A stretch of DNA of 64,000 bases from Corynebacterium renale (GTDB lineage Bacteria > Actinomycetota > Actinomycetes > Mycobacteriales > Mycobacteriaceae), in the NCBI RefSeq assembly GCF_002563965.1, contig NZ_PDJF01000001.1, positions 496,001 to 560,000 of the forward strand, read 5' to 3'. Below, piece by piece: positions 46,328-54,902 of this stretch. The position numbers were made by a program, and so were the translations under genes. Below the pieces are notes generated by a model. That model was given only the letters and a program-made list of their open reading frames with translations, was not told the origin of the DNA and did no database searches. Within the stretch, counting starts at the first letter, position 1. Every line of letters begins with the position of its first letter.

Positions 46328-46413
46328 TTACGAGCCATACTTAATATCCCAGGTCGCACGCTCCCTGCCAGCCAAGCGCGACCAGGCATGTTAACCGCAG
46401 CTCGTAAATATGC
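46328..46413. repeat. Interrupted palindrome, copy C of CCAGGTCGCG family
   Basis: The left arm TTACGAGCCATACTTAATAT then CCCAGGTCGCACG; the right arm GCGCGACCAGGCATGTTAAC then CGCAGCTCGTAAATATGC. Very similar to copy A on the left side (both preceded by GCTAGxCTTACGAGCC) and to copy B on the right. Confidence 0.75.
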
Positions 46414-46490
46414 GCGGAAGCAGATAAGACCTGGAACGCAGACGCCAAGCCCACCACATCAAACCTGACCAGCCCCTGTATGGTGGACGC

Positions 46491-47345
46491 GTGCATAATA
46501 ATCTCCTCGCTATCGTGTTCGCGCTGCTTTCAGCACTCACGATTGCTTGGGGTACCGTCGTCCGGCATCGCATCGCCGAGGAATCGCCCAACGATGGTTC
46601 GCTCGAAGGCTCTCCGCTGTGGCGCGCGGTGTCGCGGCCGTTGTGGTGGGCTGGCACGGGTACTGCGCTTTTGGGGTATGGCTTGCAGATTGTGGCGTTG
46701 GGGTTCGGAACGTTGCTGGTTGTGCAGCCGATTTTGGTGCTTTCGCTGATGTTCACGATTCCCTTGTCGGCGCGGTATAACGGCACGAAGGTCTCTCAGG
46801 TGGAGGTGTTTTGGTCGGCGGCGTTGACGGCGGCGGTCGCGATCTTGGTTTTGGTCGGCCGGCCGACCGCGGGTGATCCGTTCCCGCCGCTGCGTCTGTG
46901 GTTGATCGCTCTTGGGGTTGGGGCCATCGTTATGCTGGGACTTATCCGGCTGGCCCGCCATCTCATGCGCGGTGAGCGCGCTCTTCTTCTGGGGATTGTG
47001 ACGGGTGGAATTTTTGGTTACGTGGCATTGCTTTCTAAAGCTGTCGTAGATATTGCGCTTAACGACGGCCCCTTCGCCCTGCTTACCACCTGGGAGGGAT
47101 ATGGCCTAGTGGCTGGTGCTGCGTTGGGGACGATTGTCCAGCAGTATTCGTTTAATGCGGGGGCGTTGCGCAAGTCGTTGCCGGCGATGACCGTGACCGA
47201 GCCGCTTGTGGCCTTCGGTTTGGGTTATGTGGTGTTGGGCGAGAGTTTCCAGGTGTCCAGTTGGGGCGGGTGGCTGGTCATGGCATTAGCTGTGGTGACG
47301 ATGGTCTTGAGTACGTTTGCGTTGTCGCGGCGTTCCGTCGGTTAG
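46491..47345 (+). CDS. DMT-family permease (EamA/NIPA-like)
   Basis: A 284-residue membrane protein with nine or ten hydrophobic segments. The N-terminal pattern LAIVFALLSALTIAWGTVVRHRIA, the mid-protein LLVVQPILVLSLMFTIPLSAR and the C-terminal TVTEPLVAFGLGYVVLGESFQVSSWGGWLVMALAVV are typical of the drug/metabolite transporter group, close to actinobacterial DMT proteins next to leuA. The substrate is unknown. It starts at GTG 46491. Confidence 0.8.
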   Translation: MHNNLLAIVFALLSALTIAWGTVVRHRIAEESPNDGSLEGSPLWRAVSRPLWWAGTGTALLGYGLQIVALGFGTLLVVQPILVLSLMFTIPLSARYNGTKVSQVEVFWSAALTAAVAILVLVGRPTAGDPFPPLRLWLIALGVGAIVMLGLIRLARHLMRGERALLLGIVTGGIFGYVALLSKAVVDIALNDGPFALLTTWEGYGLVAGAALGTIVQQYSFNAGALRKSLPAMTVTEPLVAFGLGYVVLGESFQVSSWGGWLVMALAVVTMVLSTFALSRRSVG

Positions 47346-47379
47346 CAATTCCCAAAGTGTGGGATATTCTTCCTCCCTT

Positions 47380-47411
47380 TTGAAACGCCGGAAGTGTGAA
47401 TACGCTACACT
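47380..47411 (+). promoter_or_regulatory. Promoter of the leu leader-leuA transcript
   Basis: TTGAAA (47380-47385) and TACACT (47406-47411), with a long 20-bp spacer. The -10 box ends seven bases before the leader-peptide ATG, so the leader ORF is probably leaderless. Confidence 0.5.
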
Positions 47412-47418
47412 GTTAGTC

Positions 47419-47466
47419 ATGTTCACGCGGTCGAACCTCCTCCTACTGAGCCGCGGCGGGAACTAA
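47419..47466 (+). CDS. Leu-rich leader peptide (15 aa) of leuA
   Basis: ATG 47419 to TAA 47464-47466 encodes MFTRSNLLLLSRGGN, with four consecutive Leu codons (CTC CTC CTA CTG). This is the classic sensor of charged leucyl-tRNA for ribosome-mediated attenuation; leu leader peptides have been predicted before leuA in actinobacteria. Confidence 0.8.
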   Translation: MFTRSNLLLLSRGGN

Positions 47467-47520
47467 CCAGGTCAGACACGGCCGGCGCCCCGTCGCGGTC
47501 TTTGTGCATGCCGGTCGTGG
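47451..47520 (+). promoter_or_regulatory. Alternative RNA hairpins of the leuA attenuator
   Basis: Two mutually exclusive stems can form: CCGCGGCGGG (47451-47460, end of the leader ORF) with CCCGTCGCGG (47489-47498), and CACGGCCGGC (47477-47486) with GCCGGTCGTG (47510-47519), each with one G-U pair. A ribosome stalled on the Leu codons would change which one forms. The second stem lacks a U-run after it, so whether it acts as terminator, Rho-dependent site or translational switch is unclear. Confidence 0.55.
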
Positions 47521-47586
47521 AAGCGAAAATTACCTGCACCCGACCGCCTAGAAGGGGCGAAATCGGGGGTAGGACAACCAAGTTAG

Positions 47587-49437
<1,851 letters not shown>

Positions 49438-49451
49438 CCTTCTTGATTCTT

Positions 49452-49493
49452 AAATAGGATCCTCGCAGTTTGGCGACTGCGAGGATCCTATTT
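49452..49493. terminator. Bidirectional terminator of leuA and the toxin gene
   Basis: An 18-bp perfect stem, AAATAGGATCCTCGCAGT / ACTGCGAGGATCCTATTT, with a 6-nt loop. Its right edge overlaps the toxin stop codon (49488-49490). It lies inside the repeat-bounded cassette, so leuA now uses a terminator brought by the cassette. Confidence 0.92.
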
Positions 49494-49757
49494 TTGATAC
49501 ACCTCCCTACGGTGAACAAGCCGCAGCACGAGGACCCGTAGCTTCCCATCCCATATTTCGTACACCACTCGGTAATCCCCTACGCGGATTCGATAGAGGT
49601 CTGCGGCGCCTTTAAGCTTCTTAACACCCGCTGGTCGTGGATCGTGCGCAAGAGATTCAACTGCTGAAACAAGCCGCTGTTGCGTTGGCTTATCCAGCTT
49701 GCGCAAACTCTTAGCTGCAGAGGGCTTGTAGGCAATCTGGTAGAGCTGATCTGTCAT
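49488..49757 (-). CDS. RelE/ParE-family toxin
   Basis: An 89-residue type II toxin that probably cleaves mRNA at the ribosome. The N-terminal YQIAYKPSAAKSLRKLDKP and the later RIRVGDYRVVYEIWDGKLRVLVLRLVHRREVY match the RelE core (RxGxYRVxYxI, then HRxxxY). The gene lies 21 bp after the antitoxin gene on the minus strand. It ends in the stem shared with leuA's terminator. Confidence 0.93.
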   Translation of the reverse strand: MTDQLYQIAYKPSAAKSLRKLDKPTQQRLVSAVESLAHDPRPAGVKKLKGAADLYRIRVGDYRVVYEIWDGKLRVLVLRLVHRREVYQK

Positions 49758-49778
49758 CAGTACGAAGTGCTGTGCAGG

Positions 49779-50033
49779 CTAATCCAACCCGAGCTCCCTC
49801 TTCAGGTCATCGTGGGTTATTTCGCCAACTTCGTTTCGCGCTAGCTCAGCGGCACGTATATCAATCTTGTCTTCGAGCGCTTCGACCGCTTTGGCGAAGA
49901 ACTCCGGTGAAACGACAACTGCCCGGGTCCTTTTACCGCGGCTCATAATTGAGATTGGGGTACGTTGGGCCTCTTCCAGGAAACGGCTTTGCTCTTGGCG
50001 GAATTGGGAAGAAGTAACAGCTGCAGTCTTCAT
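49779..50033 (-). CDS. Phd/YefM-family antitoxin
   Basis: An 84-residue antitoxin. The N-terminal DNA-binding half is VTSSQFRQEQSRFLEEAQRTPISIMSRGKRTRAVVVSPEFF, and the acidic C-terminal tail EVGEITHDDLKRELGLD is the toxin-neutralising part. It precedes the toxin, as is usual, and likely represses the operon through the repeat just upstream of its start. Confidence 0.92.
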   Translation of the reverse strand: MKTAAVTSSQFRQEQSRFLEEAQRTPISIMSRGKRTRAVVVSPEFFAKAVEALEDKIDIRAAELARNEVGEITHDDLKRELGLD

Positions 50034-50040
50034 GCCATTG

Positions 50041-50058
50041 AGTGTACATCTTGTACAT
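50041..50058 (-). promoter_or_regulatory. TA operon -10 element overlapped by a repeated operator
   Basis: On the minus strand TACACT (50046-50041) ends seven bases before the antitoxin ATG, implying a leaderless mRNA. It overlaps two copies of the palindromic heptamer TGTACAT (50043-50049 and 50052-50058, period 9), a likely antitoxin operator. Confidence 0.55.
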
Positions 50059-50271
50059 GTCTCACCCGTTTCTCGAGACTCTTCCCAGCATCAGAAACTG
50101 CCACCAACTTTCACCACCGGAACCCCTTTCTTACTGCTGAGCACTTAAGCGATTTTGAATAAAAGGCTCGCAAAACTACTTTCTAGCGTGCTACACAAGG
50201 AATAGACCTCTGAAAAATCGTGCATCGGCACCCTAGCGATGCCCTTATGAACCGAAAGGCATCTGCAAAAA

Positions 50272-50496
50272 ATGAAAAACAGTAAATTCAAAAACCGCGC
50301 AGCCGTAGCTAAAGGAACACTCGCCACACTATTAGGCGTGCTGTTTTACTGTTTCGCAGTTGCACCTATTTTCAAACAAGGCACATATTCCGAAGTAGCC
50401 ACACACACGTTTCGGACTGTCGGCGCTGGACTGGGGCTAGCAATCGTAGTTATTGGAGGGCTCTGGATTACGGTCCTATCTTTGAAACGTCACTAA
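50272..50496 (+). CDS. Small two-helix membrane protein (74 aa)
   Basis: A 74-residue protein not recognised. It has a basic N-terminus (MKNSKFKNRAAVAKG) and two hydrophobic helices (TLATLLGVLFYCFAVAPIF and VGAGLGLAIVVIGGLWITVL). GAAAGGCAT precedes the ATG. It lies inside the cassette bounded by the 49-bp repeats, is more AT-rich than the leuA side, and is divergent from the antitoxin. It might be cargo. Confidence 0.6.
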   Translation: MKNSKFKNRAAVAKGTLATLLGVLFYCFAVAPIFKQGTYSEVATHTFRTVGAGLGLAIVVIGGLWITVLSLKRH

Positions 50497-50529
50497 GGAG
50501 CAACCTGCCCATCGCAAGATTCGCGTCCG

Positions 50530-50578
50530 TAACCGCGCCCTCACCCCAGAGACTGCGGTGGCTCGCGGTATCTAAAGG
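50530..50578 (+). repeat. 49-bp direct repeat, right copy (leuA 3'-end duplicate)
   Basis: Exact copy of 49389-49437, here non-coding (no leuA frame upstream). It contains the former leuA stop TAA and adjoins the start of the next gene's upstream region, so it probably marks the original leuA/downstream junction. Confidence 0.92.
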
Positions 50579-50605
50579 TTGGCCCATGGCCGTGCTGGCC
50601 GTTCT

Positions 50606-51769
50606 ATGATGGCTAGCATGAGTTTTCAACCGTATCCTCTGGCGTCGTCAGCGTTGGGTGGCGGCGCGGAGGTGCCTTTGTCTGGCGTGAGCCAGGCTTT
50701 TCTTTTTTCACTCCTCGGCGAGTCGCGCCTGCGGGTGGATTTGCTGCCGGATCCTGCCCACGGTGGTTTTATTGTTAGCCACAAGCGTGTGCATTTGGGC
50801 CGGTTGCCGCAGGAGATGCGTGAGCAGTACCCGCAGTTGGATTATCTGCGTTCGCTGCATCAGGCGCCGCAGGCGGCACTGGCGGTCCGCCTCAATGAGG
50901 AGTCGGGTCAGGTTGAGGCCACGGTATCGTTCCCGGCCCCGGGCGCGGTAATGCCGCAGAATATGCCCCCGGAGGAGCCGTGGGCATTACTCCCCGAGGG
51001 CCCGCCGCGCCCGCTGGATGTGACACGCGGCGATGGCACAGCATTGCCCCAAGGTGAGGCCCCCGCGCAGTGGTTAGCCCAGGTGAGCATTATCGACGGC
51101 ACCGTCGTCGCCCTGGTGCAAGGCAAGGTTGTGGGTCCGCTCAGCGCGGAGGATTCGGACGCAACGGCGGGGATTATCCAGCACTTTGAGGCCTTGGGGG
51201 TGGTGCCGGTGGCCCGCCTCCTGGACGTCGAGGGCGGTCCGGTTCTCCTGTTGCGCGCGACGGACGAGTGCACGGAGGAAGACCTGGAGCCGGTTGTGGA
51301 TCCGCTTCCTCGCCTGCACCCATATGAACTGTCGACGGGCGAATTCCCGGCGGTGAGCGTGGGCGAAGATGGCTGGGCGATTACCTTCGATGCGGAGACC
51401 GCTGCCACCCCGATTGAGTACGACCCGGATGTGATACTGCGCCCTATCACTTCGCCGTCCCTGTTGGCGATGCGTCCGGACGGGACCCCGGTGAAAGCGC
51501 CACAACCCGAACCGGAACCGGAGCCACAGCCCACACCCGAGCCAGAACCGGAGGCCCAGCTCTCAGAACCGGAACCCGCACCGGAGACCAAGAAGAACAA
51601 CGGCGGTATTGCCCTTATTGTTATTGGGATTGTCCTCATCGCCGTAGGAGTAGCACTTCCTACTTTCGCTACCGGGCTTTCGGCCGTGGTGACGTGGGCC
51701 GTGCTGGCGGTAGGTATCGTTAGTGCACTGGTAGGCATCTTCCGTGCTGTGAAAGGATTCAGGTCATGA
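50606..51769 (+). CDS. Hypothetical protein with C-terminal membrane helices
   Basis: About 387 residues; the family is not recognised. The N-terminal ~120 residues (LPDPAHGGFIVSHKRVHLGRLPQEM) and a second similar-sized region (VVALVQGKVVGPLSAEDSDATAGIIQHFEALGVVPVARLL) look like two related small domains, possibly HIRAN-like; this is a guess from pattern only. A Pro/Glu repeat linker (PEPEPEPQPTPEPEPEAQ) leads to two membrane helices (GIALIVIGIVLIAVGVALPTF, VVTWAVLAVGIVSALVGIF). The start may be ATG 50606, 50609 or 50618. Its stop overlaps the next start by ATGA, so it belongs to the murT-gatD operon. Confidence 0.7.
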   Translation: MMASMSFQPYPLASSALGGGAEVPLSGVSQAFLFSLLGESRLRVDLLPDPAHGGFIVSHKRVHLGRLPQEMREQYPQLDYLRSLHQAPQAALAVRLNEESGQVEATVSFPAPGAVMPQNMPPEEPWALLPEGPPRPLDVTRGDGTALPQGEAPAQWLAQVSIIDGTVVALVQGKVVGPLSAEDSDATAGIIQHFEALGVVPVARLLDVEGGPVLLLRATDECTEEDLEPVVDPLPRLHPYELSTGEFPAVSVGEDGWAITFDAETAATPIEYDPDVILRPITSPSLLAMRPDGTPVKAPQPEPEPEPQPTPEPEPEAQLSEPEPAPETKKNNGGIALIVIGIVLIAVGVALPTFATGLSAVVTWAVLAVGIVSALVGIFRAVKGFRS

Positions 51770-52863
51770 GCGAACAGGAGCATAAGCCGCGGCGGCGTCG
51801 TCGGCGCAGGCGTGGGTCTGGCCGTGGGCGGGCTCGGTCGCATCAGCCGGTGCAGGTGACCCCGGATGAGGAGGTCCCGTTTGTTGTGGTGACGGTGGTT
51901 CCTACGGGGATTCATCCGTCGACAAGCAGGCTGGTAGCCGTGGATGCGGTGACGTTCGACGCTGACGGCCAGCCACGCGACGAGTTTTTCGCCGTCCTCA
52001 ACCCGGGCGGCAAGACGAATCCGGGCCCGACGCATTATCACGGCCTGCAGCCGGAGGAGATCGCGGAGGGGCGGAAGTTTTCGCAGGTGTTGCGCACGCT
52101 TGATTCGCTTATCGACGGCCGCACCGCCATCTTCCATTACGCCCCGCGGGGCTGGGGCTTTGTGGTCTCGGAGGCGCGCCGTGCGATGAACGCGGCGGCG
52201 CGAGCGAACCGGTCCCGCAAGCGGTCGGGTGGTAATCATAAGACGCAGAAGGTTGGCCATGTGCCGCAGCCAGTTGCGGTGGTGGATACGTTGGCATCTG
52301 CGCGTCGTAGTGGCGTGGTGCTCACGGACACGCGCCCGGGCGCGGTGGCCCACGCGGTGGGTGTCCCGGCGGCTTCGCCGGTGGCGTCGGTGGAGCGTGC
52401 TGCCCGCCCCGCCGCCGAGACCGCGCGTGAGGCGACGTTGCTGGTCTTTGAGCTGTACAAGTATTTCCGGGGGCACGGGACCGTCGTGAAGCGGGACCCG
52501 CAGACGCTCAAGGGTGACCGGTTTGGCCTGCAGCGCTCCGAGATCCGCGTCGATGCGCATGGCGCCCCGCGTCAGGGTGAGAACCCGGGGCCGTATGTGC
52601 CGGGCACGGAGTTGAAGCCGGGCATGGAGTTTGTGGTCGCGCCGGAGGTAGAGATTGATCCGAACGAGCTCATCGCGGCGGGCACGAAGGCGGGCCTGAA
52701 CTATGTGGAGAAGCTGTCGCGGGAGACGTCCGTGGTGGTGACCAACTCCACCGCCGCCGGTGAGCTGCGCGGAAAGGCGATGCATGCGCATCGCAAGGAG
52801 ATCCCGCTGATGGGCGACACGGCGTTTATGGCAGCGATCCGGCGCATGGAGCCTACAGAGTAA
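51766..52863 (+). CDS. DnaQ/Pol III epsilon-like exonuclease-fold protein, degenerate
   Basis: A 365-residue protein with a basic N-terminus (KPRRRRRRRRGSGRGRARSH) and a DEDD exonuclease-like region. The first motif, normally VVxDxETTG, is VVVTVVPTGIHPSTSRLVAV: both acidic catalytic residues are gone. The second motif, normally HNAxFDxxFL, is FHYAPRGWGFVVSEARR: the Asp is replaced. It is therefore probably inactive as a nuclease. The C-terminal ~150 residues may form a BRCT-like domain (VVTNSTAAGELRGKAMHAHRKEIPLMG). It is encoded between the hypothetical gene and murT, in the same place as cg0302. Confidence 0.8.
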   Translation: MSEQEHKPRRRRRRRRGSGRGRARSHQPVQVTPDEEVPFVVVTVVPTGIHPSTSRLVAVDAVTFDADGQPRDEFFAVLNPGGKTNPGPTHYHGLQPEEIAEGRKFSQVLRTLDSLIDGRTAIFHYAPRGWGFVVSEARRAMNAAARANRSRKRSGGNHKTQKVGHVPQPVAVVDTLASARRSGVVLTDTRPGAVAHAVGVPAASPVASVERAARPAAETAREATLLVFELYKYFRGHGTVVKRDPQTLKGDRFGLQRSEIRVDAHGAPRQGENPGPYVPGTELKPGMEFVVAPEVEIDPNELIAAGTKAGLNYVEKLSRETSVVVTNSTAAGELRGKAMHAHRKEIPLMGDTAFMAAIRRMEPTE

Positions 52864-52873
52864 TATCGGCGCC

Positions 52874-54121
52874 ATGAGTTTTCTGCAGACAGCACGCACG
52901 AAGTTGGCCGTGACGGCCGCGCGCGCTGCCACCGCAGCGTCCCGTGCCACGGGTCGCGGCGCCGGCGGCATGATCGGCGGCTTGGTGGCCCAGGCTATCG
53001 ACCCACACCTGATGGAAGGTCTCGCCGGCCGCCCAACCATGCTGGTCACGGGCACAAACGGCAAGTCGACGACCACGCGCATGCTGGTCGCCGCACTGCG
53101 CACCCAGTTCACGGTGGCTACGAACGACGGCGGCGACAACATGGACGCCGGCATCATCTCCGCCCTGCTGGCTGATCAAGCTGCGGACCGCGTTGTCCTC
53201 GAGGTCGATGAGCTGCACGTGGCGCACGTCGCGGACGCGCTGCACCCGGAGGTGCTGGTGCTACTGAACCTCTCGCGGGACCAGTTGGACCGCGTCGGCG
53301 AAATCAATGCGATTGAGCGTTCCCTGCGCGGGGCAGTAGAAAACCACCCGGACATGACCGTGGTGGCTAACTGTGACGACCCACTGATCGCCTCCGTGGC
53401 GTGGGATCACCCCAAGACCGTGTGGGTATCCGCGGGTGCAGGCTGGACCGGCGACGCCGTGACCTGCCCACGCACCGGCGGGCCCATCATCCGCGATGGC
53501 GCGCACTGGTACTCCCCGCTCTCCACCGAGGAACACGGGGAGGCTGGTTTCCAGCGCCCCGAACCCGCCTGGGCTGTCGACGCCATGGCGTTGCACACCC
53601 CCACCGGCGATGTGGAGTTGAACCTATCACTTCCCGGGAACGCGAACCGTGGCAACGCCGCCCAAGCACTCGCCGCCGCGACCGTTGCCGGCGTACCGGT
53701 TACCCAGGCGGTGCCCGCAGTCGAGGCCGTGGACAACGTGGCCGGCCGCTACTCCACCATCGACTTCGAAGGCCGCCAGCTGCGTTTGTTGCTGGCCAAA
53801 AACCCGGCAGGCTGGCAGGAAGCCCTCTCGATGCTAGACCGGAGCGCACCCGGCGTCGTCATCGCCGTGAACGGGCAAGTCGCTGATGGTGAAGACCTGT
53901 CCTGGTTGTGGGACGTCCGCTTCGAAGACTTCGAAGGCGTGAACGTGAAATCCGCCGGCGAACGCGGCACGGACCTCGCCGTGCGCCTAACCTACGGCGG
54001 CATTGCACACGAGCACTTCACCACCCCCATCGAGGCGATCCGCGCCTGCCCGCCCGGCCGCGTCGACGTACTGGCCAATTACACCGCGTTCCGCGACCTG
54101 AAGAAGGAGCTTGAACAGTGA
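52874..54121 (+). CDS. murT: Lipid II isoglutaminyl synthase, subunit MurT
   Basis: A Mur-ligase-like subunit (415 residues) that with GatD amidates the D-Glu of lipid II. The ATP site is LVTGTNGKSTTTRMLVAAL, followed by FTVATNDGGDNMDAGIISAL and LEVDELHV; the C-terminal DUF1727 domain begins near residue 300 (LAKNPAGWQEALSML). The short insert with the usual Cys ribbon reads VTCPRTGGPIIRDGAHWYS, with only one Cys. It overlaps gatD by GTGA and is preceded by the DnaQ-like gene. Confidence 0.95.
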   Translation: MSFLQTARTKLAVTAARAATAASRATGRGAGGMIGGLVAQAIDPHLMEGLAGRPTMLVTGTNGKSTTTRMLVAALRTQFTVATNDGGDNMDAGIISALLADQAADRVVLEVDELHVAHVADALHPEVLVLLNLSRDQLDRVGEINAIERSLRGAVENHPDMTVVANCDDPLIASVAWDHPKTVWVSAGAGWTGDAVTCPRTGGPIIRDGAHWYSPLSTEEHGEAGFQRPEPAWAVDAMALHTPTGDVELNLSLPGNANRGNAAQALAAATVAGVPVTQAVPAVEAVDNVAGRYSTIDFEGRQLRLLLAKNPAGWQEALSMLDRSAPGVVIAVNGQVADGEDLSWLWDVRFEDFEGVNVKSAGERGTDLAVRLTYGGIAHEHFTTPIEAIRACPPGRVDVLANYTAFRDLKKELEQ

Positions 54122-54819
54122 TCCGCATCGGTCTTGTCCTCCCCGACGTCCTGGGCACCTACGGCGACGACGGCAACGCACTCGTGCTGCGCTCCCGGGC
54201 CCGTATGCGCGGCCACGACGCCGAAATCGTGCGCATCACCCTGGGCGAACCCGTACCCGACGACTGCCACGTCTACACCATCGGCGGCGGCGAAGATGCA
54301 GCCCAAGTCCTGGCCGTGCAGCACCTCCGCCAGGACGGAACCCTGCGCGCCCTCGCCACCTCAAAGCCAATCCTGGCGATCTGCGCCGGCTTCCAAATCC
54401 TGGGCCACAGCTTCCACGCCGGCGGCAAGGTGGTCGAGGGTTTAGGGCTTATCGACGCCACCACCTCCCCCCAGGACAACCGCGCCATCGGAGAACTCAT
54501 CACGGACCCCGCACACGTGGACGGTCTTACCGAACCCCTGACCGGGTTCGAGAACCATCTCGGCGCCACGGTCCTGGGCCCTGGTGCCCGCCCCTTGGGC
54601 AACGTACGCCGCGGCATGGGCAACAACGCCGACGACCAGACCGAAGGCGCCATCCAAAACCAGATTATCGCCACCTACATGCACGGCCCGGTCCTGGCAC
54701 GTAACCCCCAGTTGGCGGACCTGCTGCTGGCCCGCGGTATGGGCGTGGAGCCTTCCGAGTTGGAGCCCCTGGATCTGCCGGAGGTCGCGGCCCTGCGGGC
54801 GGAGCGTCTGAAGGCGTAG
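54118..54819 (+). CDS. gatD: Lipid II isoglutaminyl synthase, glutaminase subunit GatD
   Basis: A 233-residue class I glutamine amidotransferase-like protein that supplies ammonia to MurT. The nucleophile Cys is in ILAICAGFQILGHSF (~residue 94), and the catalytic His in ATYMHGPVLARNP. It starts at GTG 54118 overlapping the murT stop. A 22-bp terminator follows. Confidence 0.95.
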   Translation: MIRIGLVLPDVLGTYGDDGNALVLRSRARMRGHDAEIVRITLGEPVPDDCHVYTIGGGEDAAQVLAVQHLRQDGTLRALATSKPILAICAGFQILGHSFHAGGKVVEGLGLIDATTSPQDNRAIGELITDPAHVDGLTEPLTGFENHLGATVLGPGARPLGNVRRGMGNNADDQTEGAIQNQIIATYMHGPVLARNPQLADLLLARGMGVEPSELEPLDLPEVAALRAERLKA

Positions 54820-54828
54820 ACGGCATAC

Positions 54829-54875
54829 AAAGGAGGGCGGGGCTGTCGCTTGGAGCGACAGCCCCGCCCTCCTTT
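54829..54875. terminator. Strong bidirectional terminator between gatD and spaC
   Basis: A perfect 22-bp stem (54829-54850 with 54854-54875) and a 3-nt TGG loop; the outer bases are AAAGGAGGGCGGGG and CCCCGCCCTCCTTT. It separates the core murT-gatD operon from the convergent pilus operon. Confidence 0.93.
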
Positions 54876-54902
54876 TGGTGGAACTGTGTTGGTTACTACT
54901 CG

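Larger units (their letters stand above)
45519..46490. other. 972-bp non-coding region upstream of lysC
   Basis: No convincing gene. It holds the lysC promoter/leader, a candidate GlxR site (45765-45780), three palindromic repeats (45845-45936, 46014-46076, 46328-46413) and a short tandem repeat of period 13 (three units beginning GTCAAG at about 46079-46117). Short open frames across it (e.g. 46009-46344) run through the palindromes and have Pro/Arg/Thr-biased composition typical of spurious frames. Confidence 0.7.

Noticed and set aside
46009..46344. Possible 111-residue gene in the lysC upstream region
   Set aside because: It begins inside the perfect palindrome at 46014-46076, has Pro/Thr/Arg-rich low-complexity sequence, and has no ribosome-binding site.
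45845..46413. CRISPR array
   Set aside because: Repeats are few, unevenly spaced, vary in sequence and are self-complementary over their whole length; no cas genes are present.
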